A DNA stretch of 64,000 nucleotides, from NCBI GenBank assembly GCA_023630585.1, contig CM042555.1:8746001-8810000 (forward strand), written 5' to 3'. The position numbers and the translations under genes were made by a program. This DNA is from Cranoglanis bouderius (Eukaryota > Chordata > Actinopteri > Siluriformes > Cranoglanididae). Positions 21,509-33,044 of the stretch are shown here, piece by piece; position 1 is the stretch's first letter, and each line of letters begins with the position of its first letter. Under the pieces are notes generated by a model. It was not told the DNA's origin. It made no database searches and was given only the letters and a program-made list of their open reading frames with translations.

Positions 21509-24129
21509 TACCCCTCCTCACCCTCTGGGGAGCCCTCCATTTCAAGGCAACAAAAGGGTCTGCTACACATCCCCTCTTCTCCTTTGATGTTTATTTTAGC
21601 AGCCCACCCCTGCCGCTCTGAGCCCTTTAGTGTCCAGCCAGGTACAACAAGCTCTCAAGCCTGCCTCTCAGACTGACCTGGTCACGAGGACAACCAACTA
21701 TTAAACACTTTACTCGCTGCCTTCAGTCTTTGCTAGATGCAGCCTGAGGGGGGCATCTAGCAAAGGTTAGCTCCGAGCATAGAGAGTGCAAGAAAGAAAG
21801 AAAGGGCGGTCCTGAGCACTCTCTCAAGCCCCAGTGTCGGCCTAGTGGGAGTGGTAATGTTGCTGGTGGAGTGTGTGTTTCCTTTCACTGGCTGCCAATC
21901 CATCAAGACTCAGGCTACCGCTGTGAGGCCCATCAGCCAGCACAGAAAAGAACAAGAGCTGGCTACAGAGCCCCCCTTCGCTCTACAACCATCACTCATC
22001 TCCATCATGCTGAACTCTCCATGACCTTTTCCCTCACGTTCCTCCATTCTTTACACTGCTTAAGCGCCAGCTTCCAGCCATGCGGCGTCCCGACACAGCC
22101 GTTCGTTTTTGCATCGAGGCTTATTTGTGCTGGTTTATTTGCATATTGACATTTGATAGAAAAACTGACACTAATCAGTGAAATTAAGAGGCGGATGTGT
22201 TCCCTTATGTGGCTTGTGGGAGCATGCTTGCATCCAAACTTTTTTTTTTTTTTTTTTCCTCAGCAGATGGAGCGATGAGATGAGAAAGCAAGAGAAGAGA
22301 AGAGAAGAGAAGAGAAGGGCAGAGACAACACTAGTTGACATCATTAAGCCAGACACATTTTTGTCACGCTTCCAGATTTAACCCGTCTGCGTTTCGCAGA
22401 ATACCGAATCGGTCTCGCTTCTCTTTTGTTTTCCTCCTCGTGCTCCCTTCTTTATTTATGTTTGAATCTCTCGCATGCTCATGGCCACAGACAGACAGTC
22501 TGTCTCAATTCCCAAGAAGCAGAATGATGAAAAGAAGACACCATGTCTATTAAAGTGGCCAAACAAAACAAAACAACCACATTAAACACAATTTTTCCAT
22601 TGAATGTTCCACATAAAGTGGTGCAAGAGCAAAAAAAAAAAAAATGAAAATAAAATAAAATAAAATAACAGACCCATACACCAGTTAAACCATCACTGTC
22701 TCTGCTGACGGAATTGATTTCTGATGAATGAGATTACATCAGGTTAAAGCACACATGCCCGTACTTATCATTTTATCCTGACCCACATCTCTCTAATCTA
22801 AACTTACTTTCCCACCCCACTTTGTTGTTTGTCAATGAGCAAATCGCATTTGCTTGCGTTGGCCAAAGCTCACCGTTATGAAATTCGCAGGGTCCAAAAC
22901 CAATCTGACATTGTTGGCCCTGCTCGATGGCGGCGAATCGTGTTACTGTGATGAAGGCCCGAGGACAATGTCTGTGTCTTTATGACGGGGCTGCTCAGCA
23001 ATATCACGTCCAGCCGCAAAACACACCAAAAGCCATAAAGCAAGCCTGACCGCCGGCGCTAGCTAATCGCATGAACCCTCAAATCGGGACACAATATTGC
23101 CTGAATTCTATTTGTATCGGTGCAAGTGACCTACAGATGACTCATTTTCAACTTTAAAGGAGGAGGGAGGGATGAGAGGAAGGCTGTGTGTGTGTATGTG
23201 TGGGTGTGTGTATGTGTGTGTGTGTGTTTGAATGGGCGGGAGGGGGTTGTTTTTCAACTTTAAGATGGATGTGCCAGTATCCAGTGTGATTAGAGAAATG
23301 GATAACTCACTAACATCTGTGCAAACTACAATAAAGAGGGATTTAGTGTTGCCCTGAGGAAGGCAAGGAGAGGCTGTCTGTCCATTAAACGCTTTATTAC
23401 AGAGCCAGCAGCTCTGTTCTAACTCACTTATTTTTGCCTGCGCGGTGGCTCGGCCTCTGTGACTGCCTGTCATCCTGAGCAGACAACGCTCCAGGCGCTC
23501 CTCTCACTCTCCCTCTCTCTCTCTTTTTCTTTCTCAAACCGATTCCTATCCCTCTCCATCTTTCTACCTCAATGCTTCTTCCCTACCCATCCCACCTCTC
23601 TCTTTCCTATGTGTACCATCTTGTCTTCCTTTAATTCTCTCTCTCTTATTGTATCATCTCTCTTTCGCTCTCTCTCTCTCTCTCCCTCTCCCTTTCTTAA
23701 TCTCAATCTTGTCTCCCTTTTTTTCCCCCTCCTCTGCCTGAGAGTGCACGAGGTAGATGACAATCAAATGACTCATTGAGCAGCTGGAGTGGTCGGCCCG
23801 GGCGAGGGCTTAACTACGTAAAGTGAGCATGATCATGTCACACTTCGCAGTGCTTGTTGGCTGTAGCTGTGGCATCAGGAGAAAAAGGGAGGGGCTTCCT
23901 CTTAAAGAGACAGTGACACAGAGGAAGGAGGCCTGGTTTAGACAGCACAGGGGCTAATATCTGATCTCAGCTGTGTCGGACAGATGGCTCAGGGTGGTAC
24001 TTGGGGGGTCATGGTTGCTTGTGTATAGGTATGTTTTGGACATGATTCAAACACGTTGGCTGGATTTTAGATGCATGGTTAGACAGAAATGGTAGGTTTT
24101 TCAAGTTGGCATCTCTCACCTCGTTTGTC
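21509..24129. other. Gene-free interval with pyrimidine-rich tract
   Basis: No gene is supported. It contains a poly-T run at 22242-22258, an AGAGA-type purine array at about 22290-22318, a GT-rich stretch at 23185-23230 and a CT-rich tract at about 23495-23740. The stretch from 22840 to 23110 (AAATCGCATTTGCTTGCG, GATGGCGGCGAATCGTG, CGCCGGCGCTAGCTAATCGC) is high-complexity and may be regulatory. Confidence 0.55.
23495..23740. repeat. Long pyrimidine-rich (CT/CCT/TTC) tract
   Basis: About 245 bp dominated by C and T on the plus strand with repeated TCTCTCTC segments. The tract could adopt triplex (H-DNA) structure. Confidence 0.8.
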
Positions 24130-24485
24130 TATACACACTCAAAAAATGTCACTGGGGCAAACAAGGTTTTCAATAGTGCAAAATAAATGAATAGAAATGT
24201 AAGCACGTAAGTATGCCATTAAGCAAGCAAGTAAATAAATAAATAAATAAATAAATAAAATGTACATTTCCTTGTCACTGGGGTGGTATCCTCAACAGCA
24301 CATCTTTCGTACCATTAGTATGTATCTTTTACCTAAAAAGCTGCATGTAGTGTTCCTTTAAATTTTTTCACTAAAAACTAGGTCCAGTATGTCCATGTGT
24401 CCAGGTATAAAACATAAGGGCACCACTCCCGAGTCAAGGAAAGGTACAGTTTAGAACCCTTTTCTTTCTGAGAATGTAAGATGTT
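24130..24485. mobile_element. Decayed MITE-like repeat
   Basis: The left part contains ACACTCAAAAAATGTCACTG. The right part ends with GGTACAGTTTAGAACCC and TTTCTTTCTGAGAATGTAAG, reminiscent of teleost hAT-type MITEs that end in TTTCTGAGAGTGT. An (AAAT)n tract lies inside at 24232-24260. No coding sequence. Assignment rests on end motifs only. Confidence 0.45.
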
Positions 24486-25015
24486 CTTCTAGGACGTGCC
24501 TAAGCATGTCAATTTTATTTCAAATATTATCCAATATAAACGTTTGTTGTTTCCTTTATTAATTTTGATTATTTTTATGTCATTGATTAAAGTACTATAT
24601 TATTTTGTTTAATATAAAACCGTGCTGTTTTACTGTATGACAGTGCAAATTTTCCCAGCTGACCCAATTAATATGAATTTCACCTGACGTGTGTGTTGTT
24701 AATAAGAGAATCAGTCTGACAGAACACACCATTAGACATCATTCTAGCACTCATTTGAACAAGACTCAAACCCTATAAGAGTTATTTCAACCCTGCTTAT
24801 TTTACTGTCTGTGCAATACTGTTTGGCACAGCATATTTGCGGTGTGTGTAAATCCTGCATGTTTCTTATGGAGCCAATCCTCCTCCACAAGTACTGTTGA
24901 TAGATTTTATACTTGAAACAGGCAAGGCTATAAGATAGGTAATGTATTGTCAAACCATGACAAACACGAGAGCCTCCCTCATTAAATGTCCCTATATGCC
25001 ATTTCAAATCTCAGC

Positions 25016-25018
<3 letters not shown>

Positions 25019-25069
<51 letters not shown>
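25019..25069. repeat. (GT)n microsatellite
   Basis: Pure GT run of about 50 bp. Confidence 0.97.
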
Positions 25070-25070
<1 letters not shown>

Positions 25071-25079
25071 AGACAGGAA

Positions 25080-25300
25080 TTGATGCCCCATGTTTGGCTA
25101 ATTAAGACGGCAGTAGACGTTTCCGAGCGCGTGAGATGGCGGAGAGGTGCTAATTCATAATTGACGTAATGAATGGAGTCTGTCTGTTAGCTTTTTAAAC
25201 GCCGGCGATTTCACCGTGATTAGCTGACATGTACCTTTGTGTGAATAATGAAAATATGTGCCGTGTTCTGAGCTTTAATGAATCCTGGGCCAATCTTGGG
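25080..25300. promoter_or_regulatory. Candidate conserved non-coding block
   Basis: A high-complexity island sits between a GT and a CT microsatellite: GGCTAATTAAGACGGC, GGTGCTAATTCATAATTGAC, AACGCCGGCGATTTCACCG, GTGATTAGCTGACATG, GAGCTTTAATGAATCC. TAAT cores are dense and there is no coding potential. Enhancer function is inferred. Confidence 0.4.
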
Positions 25301-25322
25301 CTGCCTTTTTTTTTTTTCGACA

Positions 25323-25325
<3 letters not shown>

Positions 25326-25380
<55 letters not shown>
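25326..25380. repeat. (CT)n microsatellite
   Basis: CT run with a single TTTC interruption. Confidence 0.97.
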
Positions 25381-26609
25381 ATTCTCTCTCTAGCTCGCCT
25401 CCCGCAATGGCTGTCGTCAGAGGAATGGGCCTTGTTTGACATGGACACTTTGTTAAATAAAATCTTATTATATTCTACTGAGGTAGTACTTCACCCAGAA
25501 GACAGACAGGGAGAGAGAGATTAAAACAGAGAGACGGCACATTCCTTTCAGCTTAGTGGCCAGTATGGACTGGTATCAGAAACTGAGGCGTGAGCCACTG
25601 CATGTGTGTGGGACTGTTTATGTGTTTTGCGTTTGCCAGCAATCTGGTGTGTTATATCTGTACTTACCCAAGCTTCAAAGCCCAGCATGCGCCTTCACTT
25701 TGGTAGGCTTTACCGCCCACCATAAACAATAATTACAATCAGCAGTGTCAGTGAGACGGTCCAAGTGTTTTTATTAAGGTGTGCTTGGAAACTATACTAT
25801 TAATCCTGAAGAGTGAAGTGGTGTTTGTTAGCATTAGCTTGGCTTCATCTGAGCAACCCTGAAAAATGTTCCACATTTGTGAAACAAACATGTTTTATGC
25901 ATATCATAAACTCAGACATATGTTGGAACAGCTTGTTTTTTTCCGGCTCTGGCTGTAATGTATGAATTCATCGAGCGCCGATGCTCCAAGATGAGGCTTG
26001 CGTGGTTGAGTATTTCTTAAGATGTTACTTTGTGCCCTCGCATCTCTGTAGCCAAGTCACTCAGACATAGGCCTAAACAGACAGCTAAAATAAAACCCTG
26101 GCAGCATAAACAAAGAGCGATTACGCCCATGGGAGTGTGGTGTCTGCCCTGGCCTTCTGCTCAGAACCCTTTGCCCTCCTCCTCTTCCTCCTCCTCTCCT
26201 GTCCTTTCTGACTCACAGTAGCCGAGTTGTCATGTTGCACTGTTTACACTACTGGAATAAGTTTGTACAGTATATGTGAGTGATCTTTGAGCATGAATTT
26301 ACAGATTTAGCATTTTTAGAGGCTCTTGTATTACATATAGGAAACTATATGTAGTAATATGATATAATGGATGTAAGTTGGTTGTAAATCTCATGACTGC
26401 CAGAGAGCCACTTGAGAACATTCCACTACTCATTTATATGCTTTATTGTATCCGGTCACTTTGGATAAAAGCATGTATAAATGTAAAAATATACGAGAAA
26501 TAAACATATCCCCCCACAATGTTCTGCATCTGCAAGCCAAAGGACAAAAGGATGAACAAAAATATGCGAAGCTGCACCACAAAAAAGATTTATTACTGAA
26601 ATGAACACA

Positions 26610-27000
26610 GTCATATGAGAGGCATGAAGGGGATTAGGGCCATTTGGAGCACTGGGTTATTAGTACTGCAGCAGAGTAATTGGGCCAATCAGAGCGCAGC
26701 AGAGGTGTGAGCGCCATCTCCGATGCCCATCAGCTGTCGAGCTGGGCCAGCTGGGTGACATCATGGGGTCTGTTTCCGTGGTGATGATTGACACTGTGTC
26801 TGTCAAAGCGGGAGAGAGACATGCATGTGACGTGTCATTAGCAGGGAAGAGAAGAGCGGGGGTGGGGTGGGGGTGGCGTCACATCGCTGCCACTCTCCAC
26901 CGCTCTCTCTAATCGCCTGCCCATTGGCACTAAGGCGGCGTAAACATTAGCACAGGGGAAAGAAATGAATGCATCTCATCAATGTGCCGCAGAGTAGATC
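26610..27000. promoter_or_regulatory. Candidate conserved non-coding block
   Basis: An unusually GC-balanced, high-complexity block with GGGTTATTAGTACTGC, a CCAAT-type GGGCCAATCAGAGCG, CGCCATCTCCGATGCCCATC, GGTGATGATTGACACTG and CATGTGACGTGTCATTAGC. A G-rich cluster (26858-26875) is embedded. No open frame spans the block. This is one of the strongest enhancer-like stretches in the desert by composition. Confidence 0.4.
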
Positions 27001-27557
27001 ATGCTTCCTCACCCCCCACCCTTTTCACTCTCCTTTAGCTTGCTAAATTAAATGCAGAGTAATGCAATCTCTTTTCTGTTCTGCTTTTAGGTGCTGTATT
27101 GTTCATTCCTTTATTCACCCTATATTTAAAGTTGTTTTAGTTGTGCATTGCATGAATCCTGTGTGAACCTGAATAAAAACTTAATTAATGAAATAACTAC
27201 TCGCTGTGCTTGTTGGACAAAAGCATAGAGGTATAATAACATATTGCATTATATATGCATAATAACATTTTAGTGTTAATTAAATTTAAATGAAAATCAA
27301 TCGTAATTCAACTTCAGAGATGCTAAGCTGCTGATAGTGTAAAATAAGAGATTTATGTAGCAATTAGTTGTGTGATGATTTGGTGTCTATCTGGTTAATG
27401 TGCTATTATGTTTGCTCTATGTGTGGCAACTAAATTACAACTGAAAGATGAAGGAATTACAAAAGGAGGGTAAAATGGATCTTTGGCAGATACCTTGATT
27501 ATTTATTTCCTTCATAACCTTATAATCAAATCATTAAGTAAAGGTGAGCTATAAGTT

Positions 27558-27606
<49 letters not shown>

Positions 27607-27623
27607 AAATCTATCTATCTATC
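27558..27623. repeat. (ATCT)n tetranucleotide microsatellite
   Basis: About 66 bp of ATCT with one AATCT interruption, directly adjoining a mobile-element end. Confidence 0.97.
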
Positions 27624-27735
27624 AAAACAATATGGCCAAAAGTTTGTGGACACCCGATCGTAACAAGTCATATGTGCTTGTTGAACGTTCCTTTCCAGAT
27701 TCATTCCCCTGGTATAAAATTACCTGCTATCTTCT
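27624..27735 (+). mobile_element. Fragment of a Tc1/mariner-type element end
   Basis: ATATGGCCAAAAGTTTGTGG followed by ACACCCGATCG and CATATGTGCTTGTTGAACG resembles the terminal region of abundant teleost Tc1/mariner-like elements. No partner inverted repeat or transposase is seen nearby. Assignment is from recognition of the end motif only. Confidence 0.5.
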
Positions 27736-27848
27736 GATATGCTTTAGGTCCAGCGCTAAGATCAGATTAAAGAGGCTAACATTACTGCTAACCTAGCAGT
27801 CAATGGCATCAAAAGAACTTATTTATCACAGGCAAAAGTACAGCACAA

Positions 27849-28395
27849 TCTCCATCCATCCATCCATCCATCCATGCCTTTTTCTGTCAAAGGGGTCCAT
27901 TCATTCTAAACCTATCATCTCCATCCAGCCATCCACCCATCCACTCATCCATTCAACTACCTTTACATCCATACATCCCTGCCTCCTATATCTTTCAATA
28001 GAGTCCATCCATCTACCCATCCATGCCTTTTTCTGTCAAAGGGGTCCATTCATTCATCAATCCAAACCTATCATCTCCTCCATCCATCCATCCATCCATC
28101 CTCTCATCCATTCAACTACCTATCAATCCATCTATCCATCCATCCCTGCCTCCTATATCTTTCAATAGAGTCCATCCATCCATCCATCCATCCATCCTCT
28201 CATCCATTCAACTACCTATCCATCCATCCATCCATCCATCCCTGCCTCCTATATCTTTCAATAGAGTCCATCCATCCATCCATCCATCCTCTCATCCATT
28301 CAACTACCTATCCATCCATCCATCCATCCCTGCCTCCTATTTCTTTCAGTAGAGTCCATCCATCCATCCATCCATCCATCCATCCATCCATCACT
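27849..28395. repeat. (CCAT)n satellite-like array with higher-order units
   Basis: CCAT tetramers are interspersed with a longer recurring unit containing GCCTCCTATATCTTTCA and CTCATCCATTCAACTACC. The GCCTCCTAT landmark begins at 27981, 28148, 28244 and 28332, giving spacings of 167, 96 and 88 bp. A second unit (CCTTTTTCTGTCAAAGGGG) occurs twice near the start. The array yields spurious His/Pro/Ile/Ser-rich open frames. Confidence 0.93.
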
Positions 28396-28409
28396 GGAGT
28401 CAGTGAATC

Positions 28410-28500
28410 ATTCAGTTCAATTCAAATCATTGCAATTTAATTAAAGTTTATTTGTATAGTGCTTTTAAGAAAACGTCACAAAGCAGCTTTACAGAAATCT
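28410..28500 (+). mobile_element. Teleost interspersed-repeat fragment
   Basis: TTCAATTCAAATCATTGC then GTTTATTTGTATAGTGC and CACAAAGCAGCTTTACAG match a motif I recognise as very abundant in fish genomes. The class is not certain. It directly follows the CCAT array. Confidence 0.5.
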
Positions 28501-28928
28501 GAATTTATCTGACTGTAATTCAGTGCAGAGTGTTTTTTTTTTACACTGCTTTTGTCTCTGTCCAAATCCACACTGTACACTGTATTCTTCTCTGTTCTTG
28601 TATACATGCTGAAGATGTTTATCAGCTTCTGACAATTTGGATCAGAATGACATCCTTGTTTCTCGATGGCTATTAGCGTCGGGCATTCTTCTGTGACTAA
28701 TTGTAGCAGAGTTTTTGTGTGTCTACAGGGGCAGCAATAACACACAGAGCCCTCAGCCATCATCCCCACCCCTCACCATCACTCCTGTCATCAGACTGAC
28801 ATCTCTGATTCACCCGTTTAACAGCAGTGTCACGATCTCTCCCTTTCTGAACACCCCACTGGGCCACTTGGCTAGTGGACGTATCGTCTCGCATTAAGGC
28901 ATCGTACCACACTTTTGGGTGCTCAGCA
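28501..28928. other. Gene-free interval
   Basis: No gene or named repeat is seen between the repeat fragment and the Tc1-like element. Confidence 0.5.
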
Positions 28929-28930
28929 TA

Positions 28931-29991
28931 CAGTGGGGGAAAAAAGTATTTGATCCCCTGCTGATTTTGTACATTTGCCCACTGACAAAGAAATGATCAG
29001 TCTATAATTTTAATGGTAGGTGTATTTTAACAGTGAGAGGCAGAATAACAACAAAAAAATCCAGAAAAACGCATTTCAAAAAAGTTATAAATTGATTTGC
29101 ATTTTAATGAGGGAAATAAGTATTTGACCCCTTCGACTTAGTATTTGGTGGCAAAACCCTTGTTGGCAATCACAGAGGTCAGACGTTTCTTGTAGTTGGC
29201 CACCAGGTTTGCACACATCTCAGGAGGGATTTTGTCCCACTCCTCTTTGCAGATCCTCTCCAAGTCATTAAAGTCATTTTCAATGCCCTGGTTGAGGGAA
29301 GGAGGTTCTCACCCAAGATTTGACGGTACATGGCCCCGTCCATCGTCCCTTTGATGCGGTGCAGTTGTCCTGTCCCCTTAGCAGAAAAACACCCCCAAAG
29401 CATAATGTTCCCACCTCCATGTTTGACGGTGGGGATGGTGTTATGACTTGGGGTCATAGGCAGCATTCCTCCTCCTCCAAACACGGCGAGTTGAGTTGAT
29501 GCCAAAGAGATCTGACCACACCTGACCACAACACTTTCACCCAGTTCTCCTCTGAATCATTTAGGCAAACTTCAGACGGGCCTGTACATGTGCTTTCTTG
29601 AGCAGGGGGATCTTGCAGGCGCTGCAGGATTTCAGTCCTTCACGGTGTAGTGTGTTGCCAGTTGTTTTCTTGGTGACTATGGTCCCAGCTGCCTGGAGAT
29701 CATTAACAAGATCCTCCCGTGTAGTTCTGCACTGATTCCTCACCGTTCTCATGATCATTGAAACTCCATGAGGTGAGATCTTGCATGGAGCCCCAGACCG
29801 AGGGAGACTGACAGTTTCTTCCATTTGCGAATAATCGCAATCTGTTCAAAATCCTCACTCTTAATAATAAAGATCAATAATAATCTCACTGTTAAAATAC
29901 ACCTACCATTAAAATTATAGACTGATCATTTCTTTGTCAGTGAGCAAATGTACAAAATCAGCAGGGGATCAAATACTTTTTTCCCCCACTG
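28931..29991 (-). mobile_element. Non-autonomous Tc1-like transposon with both ends and TA duplication
   Basis: The left end CAGTGGGGGAAAAAAGTATT begins at 28931 and the right end, its inverted copy, finishes at 29991. TA dinucleotides flank both sides (28929-28930 and 29992-29993), the expected target duplication. The left inverted repeat runs inward to about 29132. The right one is cut to about 107 bp and joins unrelated AT-rich sequence at about 29845-29885. The body carries a deleted transposase on the minus strand. Confidence 0.95.
29138..29850 (-). pseudogene. Tc1-like transposase, deleted and frameshifted
   Basis: Read on the minus strand it begins with IIRKWKK-like sequence at about 29850, because the N-terminal helix-turn-helix is missing. 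It continues with GAPCKISPHGVSMIMRTVRN, DLVNDLQAAGTIVTKKTTGN and ARLKFA, then a stop. Another frame gives IPTVKHGGGNIMLWGCFSA, MDGAMYRQILGEN and RALKM, then jumps to the C-terminal segment. The loss after ARLKFA, the scrambled bases around the first-Asp region, an AAGTCATAACACC insertion and the RALKM junction are all identical to the 1130-1947 relic. The DDE triad is incomplete. Confidence 0.9.
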
Positions 29992-30059
29992 TAGGTGCAG
30001 ATGTTTACGAGCCTTGCGAAACACATCTGTTTAAGGCAAACCAAATATCCAGGTGCATA

Positions 30060-30260
30060 CCGAAGTGGGTGCGAGCTACGAAGAGAAGATTAATTAGCTA
30101 ACACTTTAAATTAATGTCCATTGATAGACCTTTAATTAAGGTGTAATTAATTATCATTACAACGCCAGCTAATTATGTCATTACGTAAAACTAACCAAAA
30201 TAATTGAATTAATCGAAGGTGATTCCAAGACATTCCACTTATTTGCAAAGCCAGCATGTT
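30060..30260. promoter_or_regulatory. Candidate conserved block with dense TAATTA sites
   Basis: Within 200 bp there are many homeodomain cores: AGATTAATTAGCTAACAC, TTTAATTAAGGTGTAATTAA, GCCAGCTAATTATGTCATTA, AATAATTGAATTAATCG. Such clustering without simple-repeat periodicity suggests a homeobox-regulated element. No coding potential. Confidence 0.4.
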
Positions 30261-30798
30261 GGTGTGTAAGTAACGTTCTCTGTGTTATTATTCATCCGTA
30301 CGCGTTCTTGCATACTAAACAGGGTGGCAGCCAACTGCACATCCGAATGGCGGTGTCAGGTCCGGTTAATTTCACGAGAATCTCCGTGGTTTATTCTGCA
30401 TGAGCACAGCAAAAACATGGCTACCACTAGCTAGACACTGCTGTACGCCTTCCTTTTGGCAGGTTTTTTTTTTTTTTTTTTTTTTTACAGTCGGGTGGTA
30501 GTGAGACTGATTAGAGCAGTGTGTGCTGTATCCTTGGGTCTCTGTCTTTTACGCTCCTGCTGTTTTGTTTAAGATGGAAATCCCCATAAGGCCCTGGAAG
30601 ACTGACGGATCTTCAGCAAAGTTCACACTGTCTGCATCGTGAAATGCACTGCACCCGCCCAAAACTGTCAAAACGACAAACAGTACATCTCCCCGGCACG
30701 CCGAGCTCAGATACCACAGCCCGTGTCACAGCAAATGGACGACATCTTCTGCATGTGCCTGATAAGGCCACTCACCTCACCATGACCTGACTCGATGT

Positions 30799-30861
30799 AC
30801 ACACACACACATGCTCTCTCACACACACACACACACACACATACACACACACACACACACT
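30799..30861. repeat. (CA)n microsatellite
   Basis: Two CA runs separated by ATGCTCTCT. Confidence 0.95.
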
Positions 30862-31419
30862 ACGACACAAATCCTCTTCCCACCCACACTCCATCTCTCT
30901 GTCTATCTCTTACATGACTCCTTGCAAAGACATCTGCATGTCTCAAACATGCCTCATATAGCGCACGGAATGTCTTTCTCAGCTCTGTCTGTCAATCATT
31001 TTCATCTTGTCCAACCCTATGACAAATGGTGTCAATCAAGTTCACATCACACACGTCTCCCTGTAGCTATCATCCTCCATCTGTTGTGTCTCTGAGACAG
31101 CACGGGTAAAGCTATTGAGAACTATGTATCAGTGCCAGATGCACAAAAAAAGCGAGGTGAGGGACGCGCAGGTACAGAGAGCATTCTGCAAAACTAAAAG
31201 CAAAGCTAAGCCTCAGAAATGAATTGATTGACAGCTCATGATTGTCCCTCCTCAGCAGTGACATGCCGAGATTCTAGCAAAGTACCTCCTCCTCTTCATC
31301 GGGCTTTGCCTTTTTTCATCTCCTCTCGTATCTCTCTCTGTCTCACTCATACACTCGTTCTCTTTTTTTCTCCTGTGTGCGTGTGTCAAAATGTCAATTT
31401 CCGTGCGACAGGATGTGAC

Positions 31420-31690
31420 AAGGCCCGTTGCCCGGGGGGACGGCTGGGAATAGAGGGCCTCACAAATTGATTTTGATTTTATTCCAAATCATTCAGAGTG
31501 TTTAGCTCTAATGGGAGCTGATCAGAGAGAGGTCCGGAGTACGGCATCAGGGCTGGAGATTAGTTCTGTCACTCGGGTGATCAGAGCCCGTCAAGCCCAC
31601 TCCTACTCAGAGTGGCACGCTATGGCATGGACCGATCAGAGCCACCATCCCGCACATTATATAACCGCAGCAGCTCAGCTCATGTGTCAT
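31420..31690. promoter_or_regulatory. Candidate conserved non-coding block
   Basis: A high-complexity block (CACAAATTGATTTTGATTTT, GGAGCTGATCAGAGAGAGG, TCACTCGGGTGATCAGAGCC, GGCATGGACCGATCAGAGCC) with three GATCAGAG words in about 130 bp. The repeated word could be a binding-site cluster. Function is inferred. Confidence 0.3.
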
Positions 31691-32515
31691 GCTGCTCAAC
31701 ATGAGAAGTTCCACCCACCAAATCCTGAGCTATCAGAAACATATCCTAATGTTTTGAGTTTTGTTAAAATAGATCCATTGCTCCATGTGTGCTAACTAGC
31801 GTCAAGGATAATGAGGATAAAACAGAGATCTGTACTGTTCCAGAGATCTCTTTTTAGAAATATCCGGTACAGTAGACATTGAACAGTCTTTATGCTGTTT
31901 TTCCACATGTCCAAAGTTCCATTACTTTTGGTGCTTGAAAATGGCAACTGTACATTTCCATTGGTAATGGTTTCAGTATCAAAGGTTCCAAGGGTCTGTT
32001 TTTGTTTTTTGTACCTGCTCAAGATGTTGTTGGTGATTTTTAGAAAAGTATTTTGAACAAAAAAAAATGTTACTTTCAAGTCAAAGTTAGAAAATAACCT
32101 AAATAAAAACATTTCCATATCGTCTGGGTAAAATATATTTATGTTTTCGTAAAGTAGATATGTATGTTAGAGTCATTATTAGCAGAAAAACTAATTATTT
32201 TTTTGTCAAAATCTGATTTTTCATCTTTTTGACCGGTTTCCAGAATTCCACTCCTTTTACGACAGCTTTTTCCGAAACACCTCACATACAAGATGAAACT
32301 TCAGGAATGTGTTAATTCTGTCCATTATTCTTACATTAATAATTTAATTCCTTGTCATCATATAAATTTCAAAACTCCTCACCAGGAATCATTAATCTGA
32401 TCACTTCTTTCATTTTGGACTTTTCAGTGATGTTGCATGCTGTTAGGGCTGATTTAGTTGCTGTTACTGCCATTACAATAACTGTTCCAGCTCCAGTTCA
32501 TAGAAAAAAAAACTA

Positions 32516-33042
<527 letters not shown>

Positions 33043-33044
33043 TA

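Larger units (their letters stand above)
24486..27557. other. Gene-free interval with several candidate regulatory islands
   Basis: No gene is supported. Candidate regulatory blocks lie at 25080-25300 and 26610-27000 (separate entries), with a further short one at about 25940-26010. The rest is AT-leaning unique DNA. Confidence 0.6.
29994..32513. other. Gene-free interval
   Basis: No gene is supported. Candidate regulatory blocks lie at 30060-30260 and 31420-31690 (separate entries). There is a poly-T run at 30467-30486 and a CA microsatellite at 30799-30861. Confidence 0.6.

Noticed and set aside
27849..28395. Array of regularly spaced repeats that could be mistaken for a CRISPR
   Set aside because: The repeats are CCAT microsatellite with diverged higher-order units, without unique spacers, and the genome is a vertebrate.
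28476..28769. 97-codon minus-strand open frame beside the CCAT array
   Set aside because: No domain was recognised, and part of it overlaps an interspersed-repeat fragment.
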